Below are positions 1-8,224 of a DNA stretch of 24,985 nt, in pieces. The notes beneath the pieces were generated by a model. It worked only from the letters and a program-made list of their open reading frames with translations. It made no database searches and was not told the origin of the DNA. Made by a program: the position numbers and the translations under genes. How positions within the stretch are numbered: position 1 is the stretch's first letter; each line of letters starts with the position of its first letter. Source of the stretch: JBBSBL01 sp038251325 (GTDB lineage Bacteria > Actinomycetota > Thermoleophilia > Solirubrobacterales > Solirubrobacteraceae); assembly GCA_038251325.1 (NCBI GenBank), contig JBBSBL010000039.1, positions 1-24,985 on the forward strand. Direction: 5' to 3'.

Positions 1-827
1 AGCCGACGCTCTCGGACCAGGTCAAGCGCCTGGAGGCCGAGCTCGGCTCCGCGCTCTTCGCCCGCCTCGGGCGCGGCGTCGCGCTGACCGAGGCCGGGCA
101 CGCGATGCGGCCCGAGGCCGAGGCGGCGGTCGCGGCGGTGGACCGTGCGGCGGCGTCGGTCGCCGAGGTCCGGGAGCTGGAGGGCGGCGTGGCCACCTTC
201 GGGACCTTCGGCAGCGCGCCGGAATACCTCATGCCGTCGCTCGCCGCGCAGTTCCGCCGCCGCCACCCGGGGGTGCGGCTCCGGATCCTGGGGCTCAACT
301 CCTCCGAGGTCGCCGACGCGGTCCGCGACGGCGAGATGGAGGTCGGGCTCATCGTCCTGCCCGTCGACGACCGCGGCCTCGACGTGCGGCCCGTCATGCG
401 CGACGAGGTGCTCTACGCCAGCGCCGATCCCGCTCGCACCGCCCGCCCGGTGACGATCCGCCGCATGGCCGCTGCGCAGCTCGTCCTCTACGACGCCCGC
501 TGGGGCACTGACGACCCCACCCGCCGGCAGCTCGCCGATCGCGCGCAGCGGGCGGGCGTGCGGCTCGAGCCGGCGATCGAGGTCGAGGACCTCGGGCCGG
601 CGCTCGAGCTCGCCGCGCGCGGGTACGGCGACACCTACGTCAGCCGCGTGATCGCGGCGGCCCCGCGCTTCCCGGGCCGCCTGCACACCGTGCGCTTCGC
701 CGAGCCGCTCTTCGACACCTTCGCCGTCGTGTCCCGCCGCGGCGCGCCGCTCTCCACCGCGGGTCGCGCGCTCGTGGCGATCGCCGAGGAGCGGCTCGCG
801 GCGGTCGAGCGGCGGCTGGCGGCGTAG
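1..827 (+). CDS. LysR-family transcriptional regulator (5' end missing)
   Basis: The reading frame is open from base 3 and its true start lies upstream of the window. The first codons read PTLSDQVKRLEAELGSALF, the recognition helix and following helix of a LysR winged helix-turn-helix, followed by the wing RLGRGVALTEAG. After a linker helix rich in Ala and Glu comes a periplasmic-binding-protein-like effector domain: the strand GGVATFGTFGSAPEYLMPSL opens subdomain I, and FRRRHPGVRLRI, then a block ending EVGLIVLP, fit the usual LysR pattern. It should bind DNA as a tetramer and respond to a small molecule. The effector and target are unknown because the divergent neighbour is outside the window. 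It ends with TAG, three bases from the convergent glycosyltransferase end. Confidence 0.9.
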   Translation, partial: PTLSDQVKRLEAELGSALFARLGRGVALTEAGHAMRPEAEAAVAAVDRAAASVAEVRELEGGVATFGTFGSAPEYLMPSLAAQFRRRHPGVRLRILGLNSSEVADAVRDGEMEVGLIVLPVDDRGLDVRPVMRDEVLYASADPARTARPVTIRRMAAAQLVLYDARWGTDDPTRRQLADRAQRAGVRLEPAIEVEDLGPALELAARGYGDTYVSRVIAAAPRFPGRLHTVRFAEPLFDTFAVVSRRGAPLSTAGRALVAIAEERLAAVERRLAA

Positions 828-830
828 CGC

Positions 831-2423
831 TCAGCGACCCGCGCGGGCGCGCTCGGGGAACACCCACTCGTCCGCGACCACGTCGGCGAACCCCGGCCAG
901 CGCGTGCGCCGCACCCGGCGGCCGTGGAGCGCGGCCGGGGGCTGCGGCGCCGCGAAGGCGCCATCGGCGATGGGCGAGAGCACGACGGCGCGGCCGACGG
1001 CCGCCGCGCGCCGCCACGCGCTCGGATCGGCGAGCGCCAGGACGGGAGCGTCCTTGGTGGAAGGCCGGAAGCCGACGAGGCCGTAGCGCCGGTGCGGGCG
1101 GCGATAGTAGATCGCGTAGGACTCGGACTGGGGCGACGAGGCGAAGCCCGGCGAGGCCGTCGCCGTCTGGACCACCGCCGCCTGCAGGGGGCCCGTGAGC
1201 GTGGCGATGTCCTGCGCGACCTGGGCGAGCGGCGCCACCTCGACGACCGGCACCGCGGGTCCTGCGACACGGTCGGCCAGGTGCGCCGCGGCCTCCGTCT
1301 GAGGGCGCTGGAAGGGCCCGTCCATCGTCCGCAGCGCCACGACCCCGGCGACGAGGAGCACCGCCGTGGCCGCGGCCACCCCGATCGCACGCGGGAGCCC
1401 GGTGAGCAGGGCGCCCGCGAGCAGGAACGCCGGGGCGGCCGACGCCGACCAGTACCGGCCGAGACCGAAGCTCTGCCCGCCGAGATGGGCGTACGCCCAC
1501 AGGCCCAGCGGGGTGGCGAGCACGAGCAGGAACAGCAGCCCGAGGGCGCCCAGGGTCCGCGTGTCGGGGCGCCCGGGCCGGGCGCGCCACAGCCGGAGGG
1601 CGACGAGCGCGAGTCCGGCGGCGAAGGCGATGCCCGCCGCCGCCGCGACCCACCCCCGCCAGCCCCCGAGCGCGGTCGAGATGGGCAGGAGGGGATGGCC
1701 GATCGCCAGGAGACCGAACGTGCGGGCCGCGCCGGTCACCGTGATCGCCTCGGTGAGCGTGAAGGCCTGCTGCTGGTCGAGGAAGCTCGGCAGCCACGGG
1801 AGGAAGGCGAGCGCGGCGAGGGCGTTGGCCCCCACGGTCGCGCGCCACCGTCCCGGCGCCGCCCACAGCGCCCAGCCTCCCTGCGCCGCGAGCCAGAAGG
1901 CGGCGATGTACTGGGTGTAGAGGGCCGCCGCAGTCGCGAGGGCCATGCCGGCCCACCACCACCATTCCTCCCGGCGCAACGCGAGCAGCAGGCAGACGGT
2001 GGACGCGAGCAGCAGTGCCACCATGAGGGTGTAGGGGCGCGCCTCGGTGCCGTAGAAGGCGAAGAAGGGGCTGAGCGCCATGAGCGCGGCGGCGAACACC
2101 GCCGGCCCGCGCGCGGCGATCGTCAGGCGACCGAGCGCGTAGGTCAACGGGACGGCGGCGATCCCGGCGAGGAGCGAGGGGAGCCTTATCCACGCCACCC
2201 CACCGAGGTCGCGGCTGAGCGCGGCGAGCCAGAAGTAGAGCGGCGGGTTCTGCTCGTAGCGGCCGAGGCGGCCGAGCACGCCGGGGACGCCGTCGGCGAC
2301 GACGTAGCGCGTGAGCTGCTCGTCGCCGAACAGGCTCTGGTCGAAGCCGATCGCGCGCAGGATCAGGGCGGCCGCCGTCGCCGCGACGACGCCGAGCAGC
2401 GCCGCGCGCGCCTCGCGCTCCAC
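831..2423 (-). CDS. GT39/ArnT-like membrane glycosyltransferase
   Basis: A 530-residue polytopic membrane protein. From the GTG start two bases after the SDR stop, a first membrane helix (about residues 7-25) leads to an external loop containing FGDEQLTRY (Asp34, Glu35), the acidic position expected of GT-C transferases of the PMT/ArnT (GT39) type. NPPLYFWLAAL and FYGTEARPYTLM (around 59-69 and 123-134) are further family hallmarks. About ten more hydrophobic segments follow, then a soluble C-terminal domain from roughly residue 330. Such enzymes move a sugar from a polyprenyl-phosphate donor to a lipid, glycan or protein outside the membrane; the acceptor cannot be told. The frame stays open upstream to 2780, but that part only shadows the SDR gene. 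The tight junction implies co-transcription with the SDR. Confidence 0.85.
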   Translation of the reverse strand: MEREARAALLGVVAATAAALILRAIGFDQSLFGDEQLTRYVVADGVPGVLGRLGRYEQNPPLYFWLAALSRDLGGVAWIRLPSLLAGIAAVPLTYALGRLTIAARGPAVFAAALMALSPFFAFYGTEARPYTLMVALLLASTVCLLLALRREEWWWWAGMALATAAALYTQYIAAFWLAAQGGWALWAAPGRWRATVGANALAALAFLPWLPSFLDQQQAFTLTEAITVTGAARTFGLLAIGHPLLPISTALGGWRGWVAAAAGIAFAAGLALVALRLWRARPGRPDTRTLGALGLLFLLVLATPLGLWAYAHLGGQSFGLGRYWSASAAPAFLLAGALLTGLPRAIGVAAATAVLLVAGVVALRTMDGPFQRPQTEAAAHLADRVAGPAVPVVEVAPLAQVAQDIATLTGPLQAAVVQTATASPGFASSPQSESYAIYYRRPHRRYGLVGFRPSTKDAPVLALADPSAWRRAAAVGRAVVLSPIADGAFAAPQPPAALHGRRVRRTRWPGFADVVADEWVFPERARAGR

Positions 2424-2425
2424 CC

Positions 2426-3223
2426 TCAGTCGACCCGCGGGGCCGCGCCGCCGCCGAGCATCCGGCGCAGCATCCGGTCGGCCAGGCGCGGAGAGATCCC
2501 CTGCACGGCGCGCAGCAGCCGGAGGTTCGCGGGATGGAGGACCTCCCGGTCCCCGGCCTCCACGCCGGCGAGGATCGCCGTCGCCATCACCGACGCGCTC
2601 TGGCCCGTCGTGCGGTGGTACCAGTCCGGCAGCGTCGCCTTCTCGTGGTCGTGGAGCGCGGTGTCGATCCTGCCCGGATAGACGACCGTGAGCTCGACCC
2701 CGGTCCCGCTGAGCTCGTGCCGCAGCGCCTCGCCGAAGCCGCGGTCGAAGGCCTTCGTCCCCCCGTAGACCGCGCCCCACGGGAAGGCCCGGATCCCGGC
2801 GCCGGAGGACAGCACGACGATGTGGCCCTCGGCCCGGTAGAGCAGGCGGGGCAGCGTCGCGCTGACGGTGTAGAGCGTGCCGAGCACGTTCACGCGCACC
2901 ATCGCCTCGGCGTGCTCGATCGGCTGGCTGCGGAACGGGCCGTAGTGCGCGATGCCGGCGTTCGCGACCACGAGGTCCAGCCCGCCGGTCGCCTCGGCGA
3001 ACCGCCCCACCGCTGCTTCGACCGCGGGCCGCTCGCCGACGTCGCAGGGCAGCGGCACGTGGCCCTCGCCGGGCAGCGCGGCCGCGAGCGCGACGAGCTC
3101 CGGCTCCGAGCGGGCCAGGAGCCCGACGCGCGCGCCCCGGGCGGCGAGCGCCTGCGCCAGGGCCCGCCCGATCCCGCGGCCGGCGCCGGTGACGAGCGCC
3201 CTAGTGCCCGGCTCGATCCGCAC
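2426..3223 (-). CDS. Short-chain dehydrogenase/reductase (SDR)
   Basis: A classical SDR of 265 residues. The Rossmann nucleotide-binding motif TGAGRGIG is at 12-19, the NAG motif at 88-90, the catalytic Ser at about 140 and YxxxK (YGGTK) at 153-157, so the active site is intact. Arg16 and Arg38 hint at NADP(H) preference. The C-terminal part (GISPRLADRMLRRMLG) resembles SDRs acting on lipids or other hydrophobic substrates; the substrate is unknown. The start is GTG at 3223. A TAGCAT box (complement of 3230-3235) lies six bases before it with no Shine-Dalgarno sequence, so the mRNA is probably leaderless. It is divergent from the DtxR-type gene and heads a two-gene operon with the glycosyltransferase. 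Confidence 0.92.
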   Translation of the reverse strand: MRIEPGTRALVTGAGRGIGRALAQALAARGARVGLLARSEPELVALAAALPGEGHVPLPCDVGERPAVEAAVGRFAEATGGLDLVVANAGIAHYGPFRSQPIEHAEAMVRVNVLGTLYTVSATLPRLLYRAEGHIVVLSSGAGIRAFPWGAVYGGTKAFDRGFGEALRHELSGTGVELTVVYPGRIDTALHDHEKATLPDWYHRTTGQSASVMATAILAGVEAGDREVLHPANLRLLRAVQGISPRLADRMLRRMLGGGAAPRVD

Positions 3224-3229
3224 GGGGCG

Positions 3230-3265
3230 ATGCTATCCGTCGGGCAGCGGAGCCGACGGTACGAT
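3230..3265. promoter_or_regulatory. Divergent promoter region, SDR / DtxR-type regulator
   Basis: The 40-base gap between two divergent genes. On the minus strand TAGCAT (complement of 3230-3235) sits six bases before the SDR GTG. On the plus strand TACGAT (3260-3265) sits exactly seven bases before an in-frame GTG at 3273. Both fit the actinobacterial TANNNT -10 pattern with transcription starting at the start codon. No convincing palindromic iron or manganese box was found. Confidence 0.4.
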
Positions 3266-3989
3266 GACCGACGTGTCCCACGCGCACGCGACCGACGCCG
3301 AGGAGGAGTACCTCCAGACGCTGTTCTGGCTCTTCGAGGCCGGGCTGCCGATGACCGGCGCGAACCTCTCCCGCGCCATGCAGCTCTCCCCGCCGACCGT
3401 CCACGAGATGATCGGCCGGCTCGAGCGCGACGGGTACGTGACGCGAGGCGAGGACCGCGCGATCTCCTTCACCGAGGACGGCCGCGAGCACGCCGAGGCC
3501 GTCGTCAGCCGCCACCGGCTGATCGAACGCTTCCTCACCGACGTGGTCGGCGTCCCCTGGGACGACGTCCACGAGGAGGCCGAGCGGCTGGAGCACGCGA
3601 TGTCCCCGGCGTTCGAGAGCTACGTCAAGAGCGCGGTCGGCGACGCCAAGACCTGCCCGCACGGGCATCCCATCCAGGTCGGCACCCGGATCGAGGGTGT
3701 CCCGCTGGCCGACTGCCAGGCCGGCGCGGAGGTGCGGATCCTGCGCTTCGAGAACGAGGCCGAGGACCTGCTCCACTACCTCAAGGCGGCGGGCCTGGAG
3801 CCCGGGCTCGACGGGGTCGTCGGCGCGGACCCCGAGGCCGGCGAGGTCGTCGTGCTGAGCGCGGACGGCACCCACGCCATCACGCGCAGCGTCGCCGAGA
3901 CCGTCGCGGTCACCGCCGACCCCTCGCCGCCGCCGCGCACCGCGCTGCCCGACCAGCTCGTGCTCGGCCGGGAGCGCTACGGGCGCTAG
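3264..3989 (+). CDS. DtxR/IdeR/MntR-family metal-dependent regulator
   Basis: A 241-residue iron- or manganese-responsive regulator. From residue 12 an N-terminal winged helix (EEYLQTLFWL, then LSPPTVHEMIGRLERDGYV as recognition helix) leads to the dimerisation/metal-binding domain (HRLIERFLTDVVGVPWDDVH, EEAERLEHAMS, CPHGHPI), which carries the Glu/His/Cys positions used as ligands in DtxR and IdeR. The C-terminal 90 residues resemble the FeoA/SH3-like domain (GVPLADCQAGAEVRILRF). Metal-loaded members repress uptake genes; none is adjacent, so its targets lie elsewhere, though it may control the divergent SDR. ATG 3264 is used here. GTG 3273 is a serious alternative, being seven bases after a TACGAT box. 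The stop overlaps the convergent aminotransferase stop. Confidence 0.9.
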   Translation: MTDVSHAHATDAEEEYLQTLFWLFEAGLPMTGANLSRAMQLSPPTVHEMIGRLERDGYVTRGEDRAISFTEDGREHAEAVVSRHRLIERFLTDVVGVPWDDVHEEAERLEHAMSPAFESYVKSAVGDAKTCPHGHPIQVGTRIEGVPLADCQAGAEVRILRFENEAEDLLHYLKAAGLEPGLDGVVGADPEAGEVVVLSADGTHAITRSVAETVAVTADPSPPPRTALPDQLVLGRERYGR

Positions 3990-5095
3990 GCCGGCACGCC
4001 GAGCGAGCGCGCGGCCTCGGCGAGCCGCGCGACGCCGATGTCGATCTGCTCGGGCGTCACGCCGGAGTAGGCGAGGCGGAAGCTGTCCTCGCCGCCGTCG
4101 AGCAGGAAGTCGGCGCCCTTGACGATCGCCACGCCGCGCTCGGCCGCGGCCTCGAACAGCGTGTCGACGTCGGCGCCGGGCAGCCGCACCCACAGGAAGT
4201 AGCCGCCCTCCGGCGCGACGAGCTCGGCCTGGGGCAGCTCGCGCTCGAGCGCCGCGCAGAGCGTCGCCGCGCGCTCCTGGAGCGCCGCGCGCACCGTCTC
4301 GATCGACCGGTCGATCGCGCCGCTGCGGCAGAAGGAGTTGACGATCGCCTGGGAGACCATGCTCGGCGAGATGTAGGTGCTCGTCGCGAGCTTGCGCACC
4401 TGGTCGATGACTCCCTCGGGGCCGACGAGGTAGCCGACCCGGATCCCGGGGCAGACGGTCTTGGAGAACGAGGAGGCGTAGACCACGGCGCCGCCGCCGG
4501 CGTCGAGCGAGAGCATCGTCGGGAGCCGCTCGCCGGAGAAGCGCAGGGCGACGTAGGGGTCGTCCTCGAAGATCAGGAAGCCGTGCTCGCGGGACAGGGC
4601 GAGGAGGCGGTCGCGCTTGGCCAGCGAGAGCGTGTAGCCCGCGGGGTTCTGGAAGTTCGGGATGACGTGGGCGAGCTTCGGCGCCAGGCCGTCGACGAGC
4701 AGCGCGCCGAGCGCGACGGTGTCGATGCCGTCGGGCTCGAGCTCCACCGGGACGACGTCCGCGCCGCGGCTGCGGAGCGAGAGCAGCGTGCGGTCGTAGG
4801 TGGGGCGCTCCACCACGACCGCGTCGCCGGGGTCGACGAGCAGCTCGAAGAGGAAGGCGTCGGCCTGCATCGAGCCGTTGGTGACGAGGACCTGCTCGGG
4901 CGCCACGCCGTGCTGCTCGGCGATCCACGCCCGCAGGGGCGGGTAGCCGATCGCGGTGCCATACCCCGTCACGCCGCCGGGGTCGGTCCGAAACGCCTCG
5001 TCGGCGGCGGCCCGGAGGCCCTCGACGTCGACGATGTCGAGCGACGGCGCCCCGCGGGCGAAGGAGATGACGGTGTCGCCCATGGCGGGGGACAC
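3986..5095 (-). CDS. PLP-dependent class I/II aminotransferase (2-aminoadipate/MocR-like clade)
   Basis: A 369-residue fold-type I PLP enzyme. Visible features are TGYGTAIGYPPLRAWIA near 43-59, VTNGSMQADAF (cofactor phosphate region, 71-81), the NFQNPAG Asn/Pro motif at 148-153, FEDDPY at 176-181 and the Schiff-base lysine in SSFSKTVCPGIRVGY (Lys212). The order matches the LysN/2-aminoadipate aminotransferase and MocR catalytic-domain group, without a GntR DNA-binding domain. It would transfer amino groups between an amino acid and a 2-oxo acid; the amino acid is not predictable. GTG 5095 is one base after the TAA of the preceding small gene. ATG 5083 is an alternative start. It is the last gene of the sucCD operon, which may supply or use 2-oxoglutarate-linked nitrogen flow (inference). 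Confidence 0.9.
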   Translation of the reverse strand: MSPAMGDTVISFARGAPSLDIVDVEGLRAAADEAFRTDPGGVTGYGTAIGYPPLRAWIAEQHGVAPEQVLVTNGSMQADAFLFELLVDPGDAVVVERPTYDRTLLSLRSRGADVVPVELEPDGIDTVALGALLVDGLAPKLAHVIPNFQNPAGYTLSLAKRDRLLALSREHGFLIFEDDPYVALRFSGERLPTMLSLDAGGGAVVYASSFSKTVCPGIRVGYLVGPEGVIDQVRKLATSTYISPSMVSQAIVNSFCRSGAIDRSIETVRAALQERAATLCAALERELPQAELVAPEGGYFLWVRLPGADVDTLFEAAAERGVAIVKGADFLLDGGEDSFRLAYSGVTPEQIDIGVARLAEAARSLGVPA

Positions 5096-5096
5096 G

Positions 5097-5453
5097 TTAG
5101 CGATCGACGTCGGCGCGGAGATCGACGCGCAGGACGAGGGCGTCGGGCGCGCGGGCCACCACCTCGACCTCGTGATCCGTCGCGCGGCGGATCGCGTCGA
5201 GCGCGGCGTCGGCCGGGTCGGGCGCGGGGGCGTCGCGGTCCGCCTCCGCGCCGGCGCCGGGCGCGGGCTCTGCCGCGGGCTCGGTCGCCGGCGATGTCGC
5301 CGGCGCGGGCTCCGCCGCCGGCGCCTGCGGCGCCACCGCGCCGACCGCCGCGAGCTCCGCCTCGAGGTCCTGCAGCCGGCGGTCGAGCTCGGCGAGGATC
5401 GCGGCCACGTCGTTGGGCGGCGGAGCGTCGGGCACGGGCGCCCGCGTCCTCAC
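5097..5453 (-). CDS. Small Ala/Pro-rich protein coupled to sucD
   Basis: I do not recognise this 118-residue protein. Residues 13-38 form an amphipathic, probably coiled-coil helix (NDVAAILAELDRRLQDLEAE). Residues 41-80 are a low-complexity Ala/Pro/Glu linker, likely disordered. Residues 82-118 look like a small folded segment (ALDAIRRATDHEVEVVARA, then a hydrophobic strand). There is no signal peptide. Its GTG start overlaps the sucD TGA as GTGA, and its TAA is one base before the aminotransferase start, so it is translated as part of the operon; this is the main evidence that it is real. It could be a small scaffold or adaptor, but no function is claimed. Confidence 0.6.
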   Translation of the reverse strand: MRTRAPVPDAPPPNDVAAILAELDRRLQDLEAELAAVGAVAPQAPAAEPAPATSPATEPAAEPAPGAGAEADRDAPAPDPADAALDAIRRATDHEVEVVARAPDALVLRVDLRADVDR

Positions 5454-6331
5454 GCCCGCGCGGCGAGCAGCTCGGCCGCGAGCTCCGCGACCGCCGTGGG
5501 CGTGCGCCCGACCTTCACGCCGTGCGCCTCGAGCGCCTCGGCCTTGGCCGCGGCCGTCCCCTTGGAGCCCGAGACGATCGCCCCGGCGTGGCCCATCGTC
5601 TTGCCGGGCGGCGCGGTGAATCCCGCGATGTAGGCCACCACCGGCTTGCTCACGTGCTCGGCGATGTACGCCGCGGCCTGCTCCTCCGCGTCCCCGCCGA
5701 TCTCCCCCGCCATCACGACGATCTCGGTCTGCTCGTCGGTCTCGAAGGCCTCGAGCACGTCGATGAAGCTCGAGCCCGGCACGGGGTCGCCGCCGATCCC
5801 GACGATCGACGAGTTGCCGAAGCCCCGCTGGGCCAGCTCGTTGCCGATCTGGTAGGTCAGCGTCCCGGAGCGGGAGACCACGCCGCAGTTGCCCTCCTTG
5901 AAGAACGCGGCCGGGATGATGCCGACGTTCGCCTTCCCCGGCGAGAGGATGCCCGGGCAGTTGGGCCCGACCAGCCGGCTGCGCCCCCGCGCCCGGAGGT
6001 GGCTGTAGACGCGCAGCTCGTCGTGGGCCGGGATGCCCTCGGTGATCGCGACGATGAGCTCGATGCCGGCGTCCTCGGCCTCGAGGATCGAGTCGGCGGC
6101 GAACCGCGGCGGGACGAAGATCATCGCCGTGTTCGCGCCGGTGGCGGCGACTGCGGCGTGGAAGGTGTCGAAGACGGGCACGCCCTCGACGTCCTGCCCG
6201 CCCTTCCCGGGGGTCACGCCGGAGACGACCTGCGTCCCGTAGGCGCGGTTGTTCATCGCGTGGAAGGTCCCCTCGCGCCCGGTGATGCCGGACACGCAGA
6301 GCCGCGTGGCGCTGTCGACGAGGATCGCCAT
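5450..6331 (-). CDS. sucD: Succinyl-CoA ligase, alpha subunit
   Basis: A 293-residue protein, the normal length for SucD. It joins succinate and CoA with SucC, making or using ATP or GTP in the TCA cycle. An N-terminal CoA-binding Rossmann domain carries CVSGITGREGTFHA (12-25). The ligase domain has LVGPNCPGILSPGKANVG (120-137), VVSRSGTLTYQ (151-161) and the phosphohistidine loop GKTMGHAGAIVSG with His248. ATG 6331 shares its A with the sucC stop (TGATG), so the two are translationally coupled. The same frame is open further upstream, but that stretch only shadows sucC. Succinyl-CoA from the mutase encoded at 21571-23184 would enter metabolism here. Confidence 0.97.
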   Translation of the reverse strand: MAILVDSATRLCVSGITGREGTFHAMNNRAYGTQVVSGVTPGKGGQDVEGVPVFDTFHAAVAATGANTAMIFVPPRFAADSILEAEDAGIELIVAITEGIPAHDELRVYSHLRARGRSRLVGPNCPGILSPGKANVGIIPAAFFKEGNCGVVSRSGTLTYQIGNELAQRGFGNSSIVGIGGDPVPGSSFIDVLEAFETDEQTEIVVMAGEIGGDAEEQAAAYIAEHVSKPVVAYIAGFTAPPGKTMGHAGAIVSGSKGTAAAKAEALEAHGVKVGRTPTAVAELAAELLAARA

Positions 6332-7470
6332 CAGCCGGCGAGCTCCACGACCTTCTCCGCCGCGCCGAGCATCGTCGACTCCGCGTGGACGTTCGGGAGG
6401 GCGGCCTCGGCGAGCAGGCGGCGGCCCTCCACGTCGTTGGTGCCGTCGAGGCGGACGACGAAGGGCACCGTCGGCTTGATCTGGGCGAAGGCCTCGATCA
6501 GCCCCTTGGCCACCTCGTCGCAGCGCGTGATGCCGCCGAAGATGTTGAACAGCACCGCGGTGACGCTCTCGTTGGAGAGGATGACCTCGACGGCCTGGGT
6601 GATCGCCTCGGCCTTCGACCCGCCCCCCGCGTCGAGGAAGTTCGCGGGCCGCCCGCCGGCCTGGGCGACGACGTCGAGCGTCGACATCACGAGGCCGGCG
6701 CCGTTGCCGAGGATGCCGACGTTGCCGTCGAGCTTCACGTAGGTGAGCCCGCGCTCGTGGGCCATCTGCTCCTGGGGGTCCTCGGCGGCCGGGTTGCGCA
6801 GCGCCGCGTTCTCCGGGTGGCGGAAGAGGCTCGAGTCGTCGAGCGTGACCTTCGCGTCCAGCGCCGCGACGGCCCGCTCGGAGGTGACGATCAGCGGGTT
6901 GACCTCGACGAGCATCGCCTCCTCGTCCTCGAAGGCGGCGTAGAGCCTGGCCAGCAGCGCGCCGATCGGGCGCACGACGTCGCCGTCCACCCCCGCCTCG
7001 AACGCGAGCCGACGGCCGTGGAAGTCCTGGAAGCCGAGCAGCGGGTCGACGTGGAGGCGCGCGATCGCATCGGGATCCTCGTCGGCGACCGCCTCGATGT
7101 CCATGCCGCCCTTGGTCGAGAGCATGACCAGCGCCGCCTTGGCCGACCGGTCGAAGACGATCGAGGCGTAGTACTCGGCGGCGATGTCGCTCGCCGCCTC
7201 GACCCATATCTCGCCGACGGTCAGCCCGCGGATGTCCATCCCGAGGATCGCCTCGGCGTGGGCGTGGGCCTCGTCGCGGTCGCTCGCCACCTTGATCCCG
7301 CCGGCCTTCCCACGACCGCCGATCTGGACCTGGGCCTTGACCACGCAGGGGTAGCCGATCTCCTCCGCCGCGGCGACGGCCGTCTCCACGTCGGTCGCGG
7401 GCCGGCCGTCCGGAACCGGGATCCCATGGCGGGCGAAGAGCTGCTTGCCCTGGTACTCGAGGAGGTCCAT
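6331..7470 (-). CDS. sucC: Succinyl-CoA ligase (ADP/GDP-forming), beta subunit
   Basis: A 379-residue beta subunit beginning MDLLEYQGKQLFARHGIPVP, the typical SucC N terminus. The ATP-grasp domain carries VVKAQVQIGGRGKAGGIK (43-60), the nucleotide loop, and LVEVNPLIV with the metal-binding Glu and Asn. The C-terminal CoA-ligase domain has GNGAGLVMSTLDVV and FNIFGGITRCDEVAKGL. No frame break or missing core residue was seen. It is first in the operon sucC-sucD-small protein-aminotransferase. A TAGAGT -10-like box (complement of 7483-7488) is 12 bases before the ATG, with no clear Shine-Dalgarno sequence. The divergent neighbour is the HAD gene. Confidence 0.97.
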   Translation of the reverse strand: MDLLEYQGKQLFARHGIPVPDGRPATDVETAVAAAEEIGYPCVVKAQVQIGGRGKAGGIKVASDRDEAHAHAEAILGMDIRGLTVGEIWVEAASDIAAEYYASIVFDRSAKAALVMLSTKGGMDIEAVADEDPDAIARLHVDPLLGFQDFHGRRLAFEAGVDGDVVRPIGALLARLYAAFEDEEAMLVEVNPLIVTSERAVAALDAKVTLDDSSLFRHPENAALRNPAAEDPQEQMAHERGLTYVKLDGNVGILGNGAGLVMSTLDVVAQAGGRPANFLDAGGGSKAEAITQAVEVILSNESVTAVLFNIFGGITRCDEVAKGLIEAFAQIKPTVPFVVRLDGTNDVEGRRLLAEAALPNVHAESTMLGAAEKVVELAG

Positions 7471-7533
7471 CGGCGGCGCGGCACTCTATCTGACGGCACC
7501 GGGCGCCCGCCGCGTGGCATCATGCCCGCGCGC

Positions 7534-8214
7534 ATGGCCATTCCCAAGAAGCCGACCTTCGTGACCTTCGACGTCTACGGCACCCTGATCGACTGGGAGA
7601 CCGGGGCCTACGACGCCTTCACGGACGAGGCGGCGCGCGACGGCTTCACGATCGAGCGCGACCAGCTCATCCCGCTCTTCCACGAGATCCAGCAGAAGAT
7701 CCAGGCGGGGAGCTACGAGCTCTACGCCGAGGTCCTGCGGCGCACGGCGGTGGAGATCGCCAAGCGCCTCGGCTGGCCGCTGGAGCCCTCCCGCTCCGGC
7801 TTCCTGCCCGACTCGGTCGAGCGCTGGCGCCCGTTCCGCGAGACGAATCCGACGCTCGCGAAGTTCGCGAAGACCTACCAGACGGGTCTGATCTCGAACA
7901 TCGACGACAAGCTGCTCGGGCTCACGCGCCGGCACATGCCGCTCGACTTCGACCTCGTGGTCACCGCCCAGCAGGTGCGCTCCTACAAGCCCGACGAAGC
8001 CCACTTCAAGGAGTTCCAGCGGCGCGTGGGCGGCAAGCGCGGCTGGGTCCACGTCGCGCAGAGCTACTACCACGACGTCGAGCCGTGCCTGAAGCTCAAG
8101 GTCCCGGTGATCTGGGTGAACCGCCACAAGGAGGAGCTCCAGCCCGGGCAGAAGAAGCCCGACGCCGAGGTGCCGAACCTCCGCGAGGCGGCGAAGCTGC
8201 TCGGCGCCGCGTAG
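7534..8214 (+). CDS. HAD-superfamily hydrolase, haloacid dehalogenase type II-like
   Basis: A 226-residue HAD enzyme. Motif I is FDVYGTL with nucleophile Asp13. The residue two places on is Tyr, not Asp, the pattern of L-2-haloacid dehalogenases rather than phosphatases. Motif II is GLISN (Ser121, Asn122), motif III is YKPDEAHF (Lys152) and motif IV is HVAQSYYHDVEP (Ser177, Asp181). Residues 20-100 are a helical type-I cap. A hydrolytic dehalogenase or a related promiscuous hydrolase is likely; the substrate is not known. ATG 7534 and ATG 7522 are both in frame with no Shine-Dalgarno sequence, so the start is uncertain by four codons. The MBL-fold gene follows after 10 bases, probably in one operon. 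Confidence 0.88.
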   Translation: MAIPKKPTFVTFDVYGTLIDWETGAYDAFTDEAARDGFTIERDQLIPLFHEIQQKIQAGSYELYAEVLRRTAVEIAKRLGWPLEPSRSGFLPDSVERWRPFRETNPTLAKFAKTYQTGLISNIDDKLLGLTRRHMPLDFDLVVTAQQVRSYKPDEAHFKEFQRRVGGKRGWVHVAQSYYHDVEPCLKLKVPVIWVNRHKEELQPGQKKPDAEVPNLREAAKLLGAA

Positions 8215-8224
8215 GCGGGGCGCG

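Noticed and set aside
2424..2780. Upstream extension of the glycosyltransferase to 2780
   Set aside because: That part is out-of-frame shadow of the SDR gene, and the first membrane helix begins right after GTG 2423.
2534..6742. A 1402-codon open frame on the plus strand
   Set aside because: It is antisense to the SDR, aminotransferase and sucCD genes and out of frame with the DtxR-type gene, all clearly conserved. Its composition (Arg, Gly, Ala, Asp) is typical of GC-rich shadow frames.
6332..7207. Upstream extension of sucD
   Set aside because: It overlaps sucC and reads as Arg/Gly shadow sequence; ATG 6331 starts the normal SucD N terminus.
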